This document shows positions 55,378-64,000 of a stretch of DNA of 64,000 nt, piece by piece (position 1 is the stretch's first letter; every line of letters starts with the position of its first letter). The stretch comes from UMGS1696 sp045643285. GTDB taxonomy: Bacteria; Bacillota; Clostridia; Oscillospirales; CAG-272. Where the stretch lies: assembly GCA_045643285.1 (NCBI GenBank), contig JAZUKN010000039.1:38440-102439 (forward strand), in the 5' to 3' direction. The position numbers and the translations under genes are program-made. The notes under the pieces are model-generated. The model saw only the letters and a list, made by a program, of their open reading frames with translations. It was not told the DNA's origin and did no database searches.

Positions 55378-57642
55378 TTATTTTGCAAATAGTTTTGTCA
55401 CATTTCCGCCGAGTTTTTGTGCGGCGTCAGCTTCTTCGGTGCGGCAGGTGAAGATTATGTACTGCCCGTCGCCGTCCGCGAGCATTTTCAGGGTGTTTTC
55501 GAGCCGTTCGCTGTCGACGTGTGCAAAGGATTCGTCGAACACAACAGTCGGGCGGTCTGCGTGGAAGACTTCATCCGCGAGAGCCACGCGGAGTGCGATA
55601 TACACGAGATCCGCCGTGCCGCGCGAGAACAGCTCCGCCGTTTTGTATTCGTCTTCATTTCCGAGAGCGCAGGCAAACGAGCCGTCAACTGTCATTTTCG
55701 AGTATCTGCCGGTAGCGCTTTTCACATATTCCGACGCTTTTCTTCCGAGCTTCGGAATAACGTCCGCGCGCATAGCTTCCCCGGCTCTTTCAAGCGCGTT
55801 CTGCGCTGTTTCTACGGCGTCCCGTCTCAGCGAAAGCTCGGTGATCTTTTCTTCGAGTGCGCTTATCGAAGTCGAAAGCTCATCGGGGGAGCGGCTGAGC
55901 TTCCCAAGCTCCGACAGCCGCTCGTCGAGCGATTCTTTTCTCTTTTCCGCAGACTGAAGTGCGTTGTGCGTGAAATCGCGCTGTTTTTCAAGTTCCTTTA
56001 TATCATCCGCCGTCATCTTTACGGCGATTTTGCCCTCATCCGTTTCAAGTACGGCGAGCGCGGCATTCATGGCTTCCGTTCTGTCGGTGCCGTCGAGCTG
56101 TTCCGCGAGGACTTCGAGCCGTCCTCTGTTTTTGTCGGCTTTTCGCAGTAGCTCCGCTCTTTCTTTTTTCGCCTCTGCGAGCATTTCACCGAGCGCGGCA
56201 AACGTCTTTGTTACGTCCGCGTCCCCGTTCATCTGCATCCCGACCGAAAGAGCAAGCCGCCCTATCACTGCAACTGCGGCGTTTTTTCTGTTCTCGGCTT
56301 CTCCGAGGTCGTCTTCGAGCTTCAGCTTTTCGTCCACGCGATCTCTGAGCACACGGATAGCCGCGATTTTTGCGTCCACTGCGTTCGGCAGGTCTTCAAG
56401 CGAATCAGCCCTCCAACCGTCGAGGAATCCGACGAGCTTTTTCGCGGCAGACGAGCGCAAGACAAGGAACATTATTCCGATCGGCGCAAGCACAACGGCG
56501 ACCGCGAACGGAATAAGATAATTCCCGACGGTCAGCATATACATCCCGACTGCCGTGCCGAGAGCCGCTATTCCGAGGACGAGCGAGACGATCCCGAGAA
56601 CGAACAGCGCACGCGCCTTTTTGTCAAGGCGTTCAGCTTCTTTTGTAACTTCGTCAACGTCCGGCTCATCGGGTACGTCGTCGCTTTCGGGGAACGTGGG
56701 CATTTTTTCGTCGTATTCCCGCTTTTTTTCGTCGTATTCGCATAGTGCGGTTCCGGCTGACGCAAGACTGTCTCCGAAATCTCCGCCGAACGGAGACGAA
56801 TCTATCATTTTCACCGATTCCGTGAGGTCGGTTATGGCATTTACGGTTTTGTCGTATTCGTCGAATTTGTTTTTGAGATTGATTTTTCTGAGAGACGAGA
56901 ATATCTTCTTTTGTTTTTCTTCGGTGCGCGAATATTCGTCGATTTTTTGTTTAATATCGTTCACAGAAGCCGTCGCCGAAAGAATATCCGCCGCGCGCGC
57001 CGCCGTATCATCGCGTTCTTTTTTCAGCGCGGCGCATCTGTCTTTGAGATTCGATATTTCTCCGCCTGAGCCGTTCTTGTGGGCAAGCTCTCGGCGCACT
57101 TCGTCGAGCCTTTTGACAGCACGCTTTATATCGACGTTCTCGTCGGCAGATGTGAGCAGGTTCTCGACCGATCCTTTCGACGCGCCCTCTCCCGATATGT
57201 CCGGCTTGACCGATTTATTCTGTCCGACGAACGCCGTCCCGACGAACACCGCTTCCGGCACGCCGAAGAAGTATTCCCCGGGTTCTTCGCCCGTAACGAT
57301 GTCGCCCGTGTTTTCGTTGATTATTCTGATCTTTTCTCGCGGAGAACCGGAGCCGAGGACGAGGGAACGCTCTATCCTGTATTCTCCTCCGTCGTCTGAT
57401 GTGGCTTCGATATAGCCGGATGCCGTCATCGTATCGCGGTTGACGAATCTCGTCCGCTCGGATGCGCCGTCTGCCTTGAGAGTCTTTGACGACAGTCCGT
57501 AGAAGATGAATTTTATGAACATGGCGGCTGAGGTCTTACCGCTCTCGTTTTCTCCGCCTATGATATTCACGCCGTCCGAGAGTTCTATCGTGCAGTCGTT
57601 CAGTCCTCCGAACGATGTTATGTGAAGTGTCTTTATAGTCAC
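55378..57642 (-). CDS. yhaN: YhaN-like SMC/Rad50-type ATPase
   Basis: 754 residues. Walker A GENESGKT (30-37) in a Rad50/SbcC-type N-terminal lobe, long coiled coils (about 170-320, 430-620), a membrane hairpin in the middle (about 340-390, ALFVLGIVSLVLGIAALGTAVGMYMLT and YLIPFAVAVVLAPIGIMFLVLR), then the C-terminal lobe with signature ELFSRGTADLVYIALRVALADE and Walker B PTVVFDESFAHVD. The membrane hairpin is the mark of YhaN, partner of the YhaO nuclease, instead of SbcC. The start is GTG 57642 after GAGAGGAG. Follows yhaO after 15 bases. Confidence 0.87.
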   Translation of the reverse strand: MTIKTLHITSFGGLNDCTIELSDGVNIIGGENESGKTSAAMFIKFIFYGLSSKTLKADGASERTRFVNRDTMTASGYIEATSDDGGEYRIERSLVLGSGSPREKIRIINENTGDIVTGEEPGEYFFGVPEAVFVGTAFVGQNKSVKPDISGEGASKGSVENLLTSADENVDIKRAVKRLDEVRRELAHKNGSGGEISNLKDRCAALKKERDDTAARAADILSATASVNDIKQKIDEYSRTEEKQKKIFSSLRKINLKNKFDEYDKTVNAITDLTESVKMIDSSPFGGDFGDSLASAGTALCEYDEKKREYDEKMPTFPESDDVPDEPDVDEVTKEAERLDKKARALFVLGIVSLVLGIAALGTAVGMYMLTVGNYLIPFAVAVVLAPIGIMFLVLRSSAAKKLVGFLDGWRADSLEDLPNAVDAKIAAIRVLRDRVDEKLKLEDDLGEAENRKNAAVAVIGRLALSVGMQMNGDADVTKTFAALGEMLAEAKKERAELLRKADKNRGRLEVLAEQLDGTDRTEAMNAALAVLETDEGKIAVKMTADDIKELEKQRDFTHNALQSAEKRKESLDERLSELGKLSRSPDELSTSISALEEKITELSLRRDAVETAQNALERAGEAMRADVIPKLGRKASEYVKSATGRYSKMTVDGSFACALGNEDEYKTAELFSRGTADLVYIALRVALADEVFHADRPTVVFDESFAHVDSERLENTLKMLADGDGQYIIFTCRTEEADAAQKLGGNVTKLFAK

Positions 57643-57657
57643 GGTATGGCTCCTCTC

Positions 57658-58779
57658 TTATATGCTCTCTCCGGACAGTGCGGAAAATGCGTATCTTAAC
57701 GCTCTCCGTCCGACTTCCTTTTCTCTCTCGTCAGACGAATCGAGCATCGGTTTAAGCTGACGGTAGACTTCTCCGCGGATCGTTACGTCCGAGAGAAGCG
57801 CATCGGTGTCGAGAGCCGGCAAGGTCGCGTCCTCGACTTTCATAAAGTACAGTCCGTAAGCCGCGCCGTCCATTGATTCCGTATCCACTACAAGCGACGG
57901 CGAGACGTAGCCTCTGAGCCTGAGCGACAGAAGCGTGTCCTCACCGTAGCGGTTTTCGTAGACGAATTTCTTTACCGCGCTGTCGATGTCGGTCATTGAC
58001 GCGGCACCGTCGACTGTTATCTCGCCTCTTTCATACCGCCTCTTCGAGAAGCGGACGGGCTTGATATTGACGTGTGATTCGCGTCCGTCCTTGTCGATCT
58101 CGACGATGAGCGCACCTTTCGCACCGGTCTCGTCAAACGCTCTCGGCTCAGGGCATCCGCAATACGAATACCGGTTGTTCTTTCCCGGGGTGGGCGGATT
58201 GTGGATGTGTCCGAGGGCAGTGTAGTCCGCGCCGAAGACTTCGATCTGTGCCGGAGACAGCGGACAGTTCTTCGTCGACGGTACACCTATCTCCGAGTGG
58301 CATACGAGCAGGTTTATCCTGTCTCTGTCGCGCACCGAGAATCCAACGAGCGGACATTCCGTCATCTCAGCCGACGTATAGCCGAAGCCGTACACGGTCA
58401 CGCCGCAGCCGCCGAGTCCGTCAAGCTCGACAGACGCGAGCTTATCGTCTCTGAAGACGCACACGTTGTCCGGGAAAGAGTACCTCTGCCATACGCTCTC
58501 GCGCGACGCCGGATCGTGATTGCCCGGTGTGATGAACACGGGCTTGCCGAAATTCTCAAACTCCCTGCAAAGGAGAGAATAAGTCTCGCGTGTGACGTAT
58601 TCGCTGTCGAAAACGTCGCCGGCGATTAGCATCAGATCGACGTTGTTCATTTTCGCGTACGCCATCATCGACGTGAACGTTGCTCTCAACTCTCCGCGCC
58701 GTGTTTCGGCAAAGCGCGGCGTCAGCCCCGAAAAAGGAGAATCGAGATGTATGTCTCCCGTGTGCATTATTTTAAGCAT
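57658..58779 (-). CDS. yhaO: YhaO-like DNA repair exonuclease (Mre11/SbcD type)
   Basis: 373 residues. A calcineurin-like phosphoesterase: MHTGDIHLDSPF (Asp9, His11), IAGDVFDSEYV, TPGNHDPASRESVWQRY, LVCHSEIGVP and ALGHIHNP hold the two metals. It should cut DNA ends with the YhaN ATPase, as Mre11 does with Rad50. ATG 58779 has GGAGAC upstream; a consensus promoter precedes it. Confidence 0.9.
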   Translation of the reverse strand: MLKIMHTGDIHLDSPFSGLTPRFAETRRGELRATFTSMMAYAKMNNVDLMLIAGDVFDSEYVTRETYSLLCREFENFGKPVFITPGNHDPASRESVWQRYSFPDNVCVFRDDKLASVELDGLGGCGVTVYGFGYTSAEMTECPLVGFSVRDRDRINLLVCHSEIGVPSTKNCPLSPAQIEVFGADYTALGHIHNPPTPGKNNRYSYCGCPEPRAFDETGAKGALIVEIDKDGRESHVNIKPVRFSKRRYERGEITVDGAASMTDIDSAVKKFVYENRYGEDTLLSLRLRGYVSPSLVVDTESMDGAAYGLYFMKVEDATLPALDTDALLSDVTIRGEVYRQLKPMLDSSDEREKEVGRRALRYAFSALSGESI

Positions 58780-58818
58780 AACAGAGTCTCCGGATATTTT
58801 AATATTATTTCAAATTAA

Positions 58819-58847
58819 AGTATATCACATCACGTCGGTTTTGTCAA
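58819..58847 (-). promoter_or_regulatory. Promoter of yhaO-yhaN
   Basis: Minus strand: TTGACA, 17 bases, TATACT. Confidence 0.8.
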
Positions 58848-59002
58848 CGCGAAAGGCGGCCGCAATCGGCTCGGATGCAGATAAACAGACGAAAGAAGCG
58901 AGCCGTTCACACAAAAAAACGGGCATAATTTTGTGTAAATATATGAAAATTGTGTAAACTTCAAAAAAATAGGAATTACAGGTAGATTTTTTCGCCGAGA
59001 TA

Positions 59003-59052
59003 TGGTACAATATACTTTACGAGTATACACAAAGATATAATTGTGTGTATTC
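59003..59052 (+). promoter_or_regulatory. Promoter and leader hairpin of ppdK
   Basis: TGGTACAAT (59003-59011) is an extended -10. Downstream, GAGTATACACAA / TTGTGTGTATTC (59021-59052) forms a 10-of-12-pair hairpin in the leader. The rest of the 58780-59104 gap shows no gene. Confidence 0.55.
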
Positions 59053-59104
59053 ACGGACATACGGCAACCAAAAAATAATTTATATATGCGGAGGTACACT
59101 CAAA

Positions 59105-61747
59105 ATGTCCAAGAAGTATTGTTACATGTTCTCCGAAGGTAACGCAACGATGCGTGAGCTTCTCGGAGGCAAAGGCGCAAACCTCGCTGAAATGACCAAC
59201 ATCGGTCTTCCCGTTCCCCAGGGTTTCACGATCACAACGGAAGCCTGCACACAGTATTACGAAGACGGCAGAAAGATCAACGACGAGATCATGGCTGAGA
59301 TCTGGAAGAACGTTGCCGAAATGGAAAAGATCAACGGCAAGAAGTTCGGCGACCTCAAGAATCCGCTTCTCGTTTCCGTCCGTTCCGGCGCAAGAGCATC
59401 CATGCCCGGTATGATGGACACTATCCTCAACCTCGGTCTTAACGACGACGTTGTAAAGGCAATGATCGCCGGCAACCCCGATCCGAAGTTCGAGAGATTC
59501 GTATATGACTCCTACAGAAGATTTATCCAGATGTTCTCCGACGTCGTTATGGAAGTCGGCAAGAAATATTTCGAAGCTCTCATCGACGAGATGAAGGCTG
59601 AAAAGGGCGTTAAGTTCGACGTCGACCTCACAGCAGCAGACCTCAAGAAGCTCGCTGAACAGTTCAAGGCTGAATACAAGAAGCAGCTCGGCGAAGACTT
59701 CCCGTCCGACCCGAAGGTACAGCTCTACGAAGCTATCCGCGCCGTATTCCGTTCCTGGGACAACCCGAGAGCTAACGTTTACCGCCGTGACAACGACATC
59801 CCGTACTCCTGGGGTACTGCAGTAAACGTAATGCCGATGGTATTCGGTAACCTTAACGACAACTCCGGTACAGGCGTTGCATTCACACGTGACCCTGCTA
59901 CAGGCGAAAAGAAGCTCATGGGTGAGTTCCTCTTCAACGCACAGGGCGAAGACGTTGTTGCCGGTGTTCGTACACCGATGCCGATCGCTCAGATGGCGGA
60001 CAAGTTCCCGGAAGCATACGCAGACTTCGTTAAGGTTTGCGGCATCCTCGAAGACCACTACAGAGATATGCAGGACATGGAATTCACCGTTGAAAACGGC
60101 AAGCTCTATATGCTCCAGTGCCGTAACGGTAAGAGAACGGCTCAGGCTGCTCTCCAGATCGCCTGCGACCTCGTTGACGAAGGCATGATCGACGAGAAGA
60201 AAGCAGTTTCCATGATCGACCCGCGTAACCTCGACACACTTCTCCACCCGCAGTTCGACGCAAAGGCACTTAAGGCTGCCAACCCCGTAGGTAAGGGCCT
60301 CGGCGCATCCCCCGGTGCAGCTTGCGGTAAGATCGTCTTCACAGCTGACGACGCAGAAGCATGGAAGAAGCGCGGCGAAAAGGTCGTTCTCGTTCGTCTC
60401 GAAACATCTCCCGAAGATATTACAGGTATGAAGGCCGCTCAGGGTATCCTCACGGTTCGCGGCGGTATGACTTCTCACGCAGCAGTCGTAGCACGCGGCA
60501 TGGGTACTTGCTGTGTATCCGGTTGCGGCGAGATCGCTATGGACGAAGCTAACAAGCAGTTCACACTCGCAGGCAAGACATATCACGAAGGCGACTTCAT
60601 CTCCATCGACGGTTCCACAGGTAAGATCTACGACGGTATCATCCCGACAGTTGACGCATCCATTTCCGGCAACTTCGGCAGAATCATGGCATGGGCTGAC
60701 AAGTATCGCAAGCTCAAGGTAAGAACGAACGCCGACACACCTCGTGACGCTAAGAAAGCACGCGAGCTCGGTGCTGAAGGTATCGGTCTCTGCCGTACAG
60801 AGCACATGTTCTTCGATCCCGAAAGAATCGCAGCATTCCGTGAAATGATCTGCTCCGACACAAAGGAAGAGAGAGAAGTTGCACTTGCAAAGATCCTTCC
60901 TTACCAGCAGGCAGACTTCGAGGCTCTCTACGAAGCACTTGAAGGTACACCGGTCTGCATCAGATTCCTCGATCCGCCGCTCCACGAGTTCGTACCGAAC
61001 GAAGAGAGAGAAATCGAACTTCTCGCAAAGGCACAGAACAAGACAGTAGAGCAGATCAAAGAGATCATCTCCGCTCTCCACGAATCCAACCCGATGATGG
61101 GTCACAGAGGATGCCGTCTTGCAGTAACTTATCCGGAAATCGCCGCTATGCAGACAAAGGCTGTTATCCGTGCCGCTATCAACACACAGAAGAAACACGC
61201 AGACTGGACTGTAAAGCCCGAAATCATGATCCCGCTCGTCGGCGAAGTAAAAGAGCTCAAGTACGTCAAGAACGTTGTTGTTGAAACAGCAGACGCAGAG
61301 ATCGCCGCTTCCGGCATGAAGCTCGAATACGAAGTCGGTACAATGATCGAGATCCCGCGTGCCGCTCTCACAGCAGACGACATCGCAAAGGAAGCTGACT
61401 TCTTCTGCTTCGGTACAAACGACCTTACACAGATGACATACGGTTTCTCCCGTGACGACGCAGGCAAGTTCCTCGGCGCATACTACGATGCAAAGATCTT
61501 CGAAAACGACCCGTTCGCAAAGCTCGACCAGGTTGGTGTAGGCAAGCTGATGAAGATGGCTATCTCCCTCGGCAGACCGGTCAACCCGAACCTCCACGTA
61601 GGCATCTGCGGCGAACACGGCGGCGACCCGACATCCGTTGAGTTCTGCCACCAGAACGGTCTTGACTATGTATCCTGCTCGCCGTTCAGAGTGCCGATCG
61701 CCCGCCTCGCAGCAGCACAGGCAGCGATTAAGGAGCAGGGGAAATAA
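59105..61747 (+). CDS. ppdK: Pyruvate, phosphate dikinase
   Basis: 880 residues, normal length. It interconverts pyruvate, ATP and phosphate with PEP, AMP and pyrophosphate; in clostridia it serves glycolysis with pyrophosphate or gluconeogenesis. ATP-grasp part at the N-terminus (LLGGKGANLAEMTNIGLPVPQGFTIT, VSVRSGARASMPGMMDTILNLG), swivelling His458 in GGMTSHAAVVARGMG, and the C-terminal TIM barrel with Cys835 in GICGEHGGDP. The start is ATG 59105 after GCGGAGGT; the longer frame is upstream of that site. Codon use is very regular (highly expressed type), which also leaves the opposite strand open for 866 codons by chance. Confidence 0.97.
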   Translation: MSKKYCYMFSEGNATMRELLGGKGANLAEMTNIGLPVPQGFTITTEACTQYYEDGRKINDEIMAEIWKNVAEMEKINGKKFGDLKNPLLVSVRSGARASMPGMMDTILNLGLNDDVVKAMIAGNPDPKFERFVYDSYRRFIQMFSDVVMEVGKKYFEALIDEMKAEKGVKFDVDLTAADLKKLAEQFKAEYKKQLGEDFPSDPKVQLYEAIRAVFRSWDNPRANVYRRDNDIPYSWGTAVNVMPMVFGNLNDNSGTGVAFTRDPATGEKKLMGEFLFNAQGEDVVAGVRTPMPIAQMADKFPEAYADFVKVCGILEDHYRDMQDMEFTVENGKLYMLQCRNGKRTAQAALQIACDLVDEGMIDEKKAVSMIDPRNLDTLLHPQFDAKALKAANPVGKGLGASPGAACGKIVFTADDAEAWKKRGEKVVLVRLETSPEDITGMKAAQGILTVRGGMTSHAAVVARGMGTCCVSGCGEIAMDEANKQFTLAGKTYHEGDFISIDGSTGKIYDGIIPTVDASISGNFGRIMAWADKYRKLKVRTNADTPRDAKKARELGAEGIGLCRTEHMFFDPERIAAFREMICSDTKEEREVALAKILPYQQADFEALYEALEGTPVCIRFLDPPLHEFVPNEEREIELLAKAQNKTVEQIKEIISALHESNPMMGHRGCRLAVTYPEIAAMQTKAVIRAAINTQKKHADWTVKPEIMIPLVGEVKELKYVKNVVVETADAEIAASGMKLEYEVGTMIEIPRAALTADDIAKEADFFCFGTNDLTQMTYGFSRDDAGKFLGAYYDAKIFENDPFAKLDQVGVGKLMKMAISLGRPVNPNLHVGICGEHGGDPTSVEFCHQNGLDYVSCSPFRVPIARLAAAQAAIKEQGK

Positions 61748-61775
61748 TTCCGAAAAGCCCTTAAAAATCGCCGAA

Positions 61776-61883
61776 TTGACGATCGGTGAAGCGTATGCAC
61801 GAAAATTCGCGGAATCATTCCCCGATGTGCATCACTTCAAGAGGAGTCAATGGAAAGACGTAAAGGTCACAATTTATGTCTGA
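61776..61883 (+). other. 35-residue gene fragment or small ORF after ppdK
   Basis: In frame TTG-initiated: TIGEAYARKFAESFPDVHHFKRSQWKDVKVTIYV, with a protein-like composition, 28 bases after ppdK and ending just before a terminator. No ribosome site is visible. It may be the 3' remnant of a lost gene. Family unknown. Confidence 0.3.
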
Positions 61884-61886
61884 AAC

Positions 61887-61925
61887 GAATCCCCGTACTT
61901 CCGAAAGAGGTACGGGGATTTTTGT
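61887..61925 (+). terminator. Terminator downstream of ppdK
   Basis: AATCCCCGTAC / GTACGGGGATT around a TTCCGAAAGAG loop, then TTTTTG. Confidence 0.88.
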
Positions 61926-62021
61926 GTCGATTTACACCTGACACAAAGCGGGGCTTCGGGTTCGCTTTTGCTTTATGGAAAACGGAAAAAGCGAATATTC
62001 GCTGAAAAATCGCTCTTATCG

Positions 62022-62049
62022 TTGACAAAACGAATTTTTTGAGTATAAA
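62022..62049 (+). promoter_or_regulatory. Promoter of the AlbA_2 gene
   Basis: TTGACA, 16 bases, TATAAA. A GCGAAT/ATTCGC palindrome lies 20 bases upstream (61991-62002). Confidence 0.65.
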
Positions 62050-62092
62050 AGAAAATGTAGTATAGTAAGAACAACTGTAAGGAGGCGTTCCG

Positions 62093-62500
62093 ATGAATTT
62101 TGAGACCGAGAATATTGAATTCAAATCCGGGTTTACCGAAGAAATTTATAAAGAGGTCATTGCCTTTGCCAATACGGACGGAGGCATTGTATATATCGGA
62201 ATCGACAATGACGGAAACGCTGTCGGTCTGACCGATGTAGATAACGAATATACCCGTATTACCAATGGCATCCGTGATGCTATTATGCCGGATGTCACGA
62301 TGTTCGTTCGCTTTACCGTGCAGGAAAACAAGGTAGTCCGTATTACCGTAAGCGAAGGCAGTAACAAAACGTACTATCTCAAAGGAAAAGGATTGAAGCC
62401 GATCGGCGTTTATGTCCGTCAAGGTACTTCCAGCGTTCCCGCCTCTACCGGATGTAAGCCATTTAACATATACTACAGGCGAGTGAATGGTAAAGCGTGA
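62093..62500 (+). pseudogene. AlbA_2/Schlafen-type DNA-binding protein, truncated
   Basis: 135 residues; full-length relatives have about 400-480. The AlbA_2 domain is complete: IEFKSGFTEEIYKEVIAFANTDGGIVYIGIDNDGNAVGL, ITNGIRDAIMPDV and GVYVRQGTSSVPAST. After VPAST (about base 62452) the sequence changes to GCKPFNIYYRRVNGKA and stops. TAAGGAGG lies before ATG 62093, so the N-terminal domain may still be made. The break marks the left end of the mobile element. Confidence 0.75.
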
Positions 62501-64000
62501 TTTACAAATAAAAGCTCCATATTCTTCATAGTAGTCGGTATGAAAGGAAAGACACTTGCTTTTATAGAATGCCACCGTTTTTATGCGATGGCATTGATCT
62601 TTTTATCGAGTGTTGCCCATTCGGTGCAAAACTGCTTATAAGTGACGTTCAGTTCGCAGTGGACTTTGTAACCGCGACCGATTTCAATTCTGCTGAACAG
62701 TTCGCTGATGATCATTCTCTTCGCTTCCAAAGACGCCTCGTCAAACTCAAGAGCCCATGTTCTGAACTGTCTGTAAGCCGGGATAATACACTCCGACATT
62801 CTTTTCTTCTCGTCAATGGTTGTCGCAATCTCTTCAAGTCGTTCTTCCTGTTCTTTTATCCGGGAACGAATTGTTTGAATGGCTTCGGACAAATCTTCAG
62901 ACGAATATACGCTGTCTCCTGTGAGTGCATTTGCGATTTCCGCTCTTAACTTTTCAAGTTGACTGTAATCCTTGGTGAGCTGCTGTGTGATCTTCTCTTT
63001 TTCGCTTTGAATCGTTTTTACGGTATTGTTATAGGCAAGTCTGATCGTTTCTTCTTCGGGACATCCGGCGATGATTTCAAATACGCTATGAACGCTTTTC
63101 AGAACACAGTCGTCAATCCGCTGTGCGATATAGATCGTTCCACCGTCACAGTCATTCAGTCTTCTTGTTCGATGATAACACATATATGCGCCATAATCCT
63201 TGACAAGGACTGTACCGTCTTTTCGCGGATATTTATCGTGCCTGCGAGTAAAAATCATTCTGCCGCCGCAGTGAGCACAAAAGATATTGCCGCCTAATAA
63301 AGACGTGGACTTGTTTCGCAGAATTACGGTTCTCTTCTCTTCTGCTTTGCCACTGCGCTGTTCAAGAATCTCCTGTACCCGAAAGAATGTATGATCGGAA
63401 ATTATCTGCAAATCCTCCATACGTTCCGAGCGGGCATTGCCTCTCACAAAATACCCTCGATATACTTCATTCTTGAGGATTCTGTGAACATTTGACGCCT
63501 GAAACTCTGCGTTTTTTGCCGTCTTGTATCCTTGCTTATTGAGCCATTCGGCGATCTGAGTATTGCCGTAACCCTCATCTACCACCAGTGAAAACAGTTT
63601 TTCAACGATTGGTCTTAGTTTGGGATCAACGGCTAAATCATACGCAGGTCTTCCCTTTTTGTTTTTCCTGCCTTTGTCTACCATATGATAGCCAAACGGA
63701 ATCGGACCTCCGGTGTAGATTCCTTCACTTGTCATCTGCTGATGGCGAGTTTTAACACGAATTGCTTTGCCGTTCTCCCACTTTGAAATCGCACGATCCT
63801 TAATACCTAATTTTTCTGCCAACTGCATCTGAGTCAGATTCGCTTTCTTTCTGCACTCGGCAATAAATTTTCCTGTTTTGATCTGGTCCATGTTCTTCAC
63901 CTCGGTGAGCAGTATATATCAAACGGCGTGAGAATTCTTCCCCATAAACAGCGACAAGCCCTTTTCATGGAGCATAATCAGCTTTTCTCACATTTTTTTA
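62452..64000. mobile_element. Left end of an integrated element, running off the window
   Basis: Begins where the AlbA_2 reading frame loses similarity and holds a serine-recombinase-derived gene pointing at the boundary, as in ICEs and Tn4451-type elements. The other end is outside the window, so its size and cargo are unknown. The boundary is placed from protein similarity, good to about 20 bases. Confidence 0.5.
62581..63891 (-). CDS. XRE HTH domain fused to a serine recombinase lacking the catalytic domain
   Basis: 436 residues. Residues 1-43 are a nearly complete HTH_3 domain (KFIAECRKKANLTQMQLAEKLGIKDRAISKWENGKA). From about 44 the sequence is a large serine recombinase from its linker on: RVKTRHQQMTSEGIYTGGPIPFGY, the Recombinase domain (about 75-170), a zinc ribbon (FCAHCGGRM..CYHRTRRLNDCDGG, about 205-255), and a coiled coil (about 290-380). 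The resolvase domain with the catalytic Ser and Arg residues is absent, so it cannot cut DNA by itself. GAGGTG lies before ATG 63891. It may be a DNA-binding regulator, a recombination by-product, or an assembly join; the single open frame argues for a real fusion. Confidence 0.75.
   Translation of the reverse strand: MDQIKTGKFIAECRKKANLTQMQLAEKLGIKDRAISKWENGKAIRVKTRHQQMTSEGIYTGGPIPFGYHMVDKGRKNKKGRPAYDLAVDPKLRPIVEKLFSLVVDEGYGNTQIAEWLNKQGYKTAKNAEFQASNVHRILKNEVYRGYFVRGNARSERMEDLQIISDHTFFRVQEILEQRSGKAEEKRTVILRNKSTSLLGGNIFCAHCGGRMIFTRRHDKYPRKDGTVLVKDYGAYMCYHRTRRLNDCDGGTIYIAQRIDDCVLKSVHSVFEIIAGCPEEETIRLAYNNTVKTIQSEKEKITQQLTKDYSQLEKLRAEIANALTGDSVYSSEDLSEAIQTIRSRIKEQEERLEEIATTIDEKKRMSECIIPAYRQFRTWALEFDEASLEAKRMIISELFSRIEIGRGYKVHCELNVTYKQFCTEWATLDKKINAIA

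Noticed and set aside
59051..61651. 866-codon open frame antisense to ppdK
   Set aside because: ppdK is a certain gene with biased codon use; avoidance of TTA, CTA and TCA codons leaves the complementary strand free of stops. The predicted protein is Cys/Val/Phe-rich with no domain.

Overview
The window is a stretch of chromosome from an anaerobic, spore-forming Firmicute, most likely an uncultured gut Clostridia (Oscillospiraceae-like) with G+C near one half. The evidence is a Gram-positive PolC C-terminus, SpoIVA, a SleC-like spore cortex enzyme, pyruvate phosphate dikinase, acetate kinase, and a PerR/rubredoxin/reverse-rubrerythrin oxygen-defence operon. Genes have strong AGGAGG ribosome binding sites and TTGACA-17-TATAAT-like promoters. 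The taxonomic call is inference.

Layout: 1-4.1 kb holds the polC end, a DUF554 membrane protein, spoIVA and a small exporter. 4.1-9 kb is a minus-strand glycan operon (GH78 rhamnosidase, GH127-like arabinofuranosidase, ASCH protein). 9-14.4 kb holds HU, a CYTH protein, a 52-residue Cys/Gly-rich membrane microprotein, an ECF sigma/membrane partner pair and a GH101-like hydrolase. 14.5-24.2 kb is an oligopeptide ABC transporter operon (lipoprotein-oppA-oppB-oppC-oppD-oppF-small membrane protein) with unusual insertions. 24.6-33.5 kb holds membrane and zinc-ribbon proteins, an SLH/transglutaminase protein, xylB, serine dehydratase, uvrB and a DUF1292 protein. 33.5-36.4 kb holds a strongly structured RNA candidate, rnz, and a small island (XRE regulator plus an Ltp-like superinfection-exclusion candidate) bounded by a duplicated rnz 3' end. 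36.4-47.2 kb holds the oxygen-defence operon, tRNA-Met, an ADP-ribosylglycohydrolase, a Ca2+ ATPase, an ArsR-controlled pair, a split SleC-like pair and an XRE/SLOG module. 47.2-61.8 kb holds ackA, tmcAL, a CDP-alcohol phosphatidyltransferase, an M16C peptidase, glpK, yhaN/yhaO and ppdK. From 62 kb a mobile element enters: it truncates an AlbA_2-family gene and carries an XRE domain fused to a serine recombinase that lacks its catalytic domain.

The most unusual content is between the genes. At least six loci carry pieces of one large (about 0.5-0.6 kb) inverted-repeat element. It has a conserved promoter-like core, hairpins of differing sequence at matching places in its arms, and a frequent tail module. 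Three further palindromic families (tandem hairpins spaced by GATGAT, a three-hairpin module, and a gggagg-type arm repeat) occupy other gaps. None matches a named element I can recall, and none encodes a transposase here.
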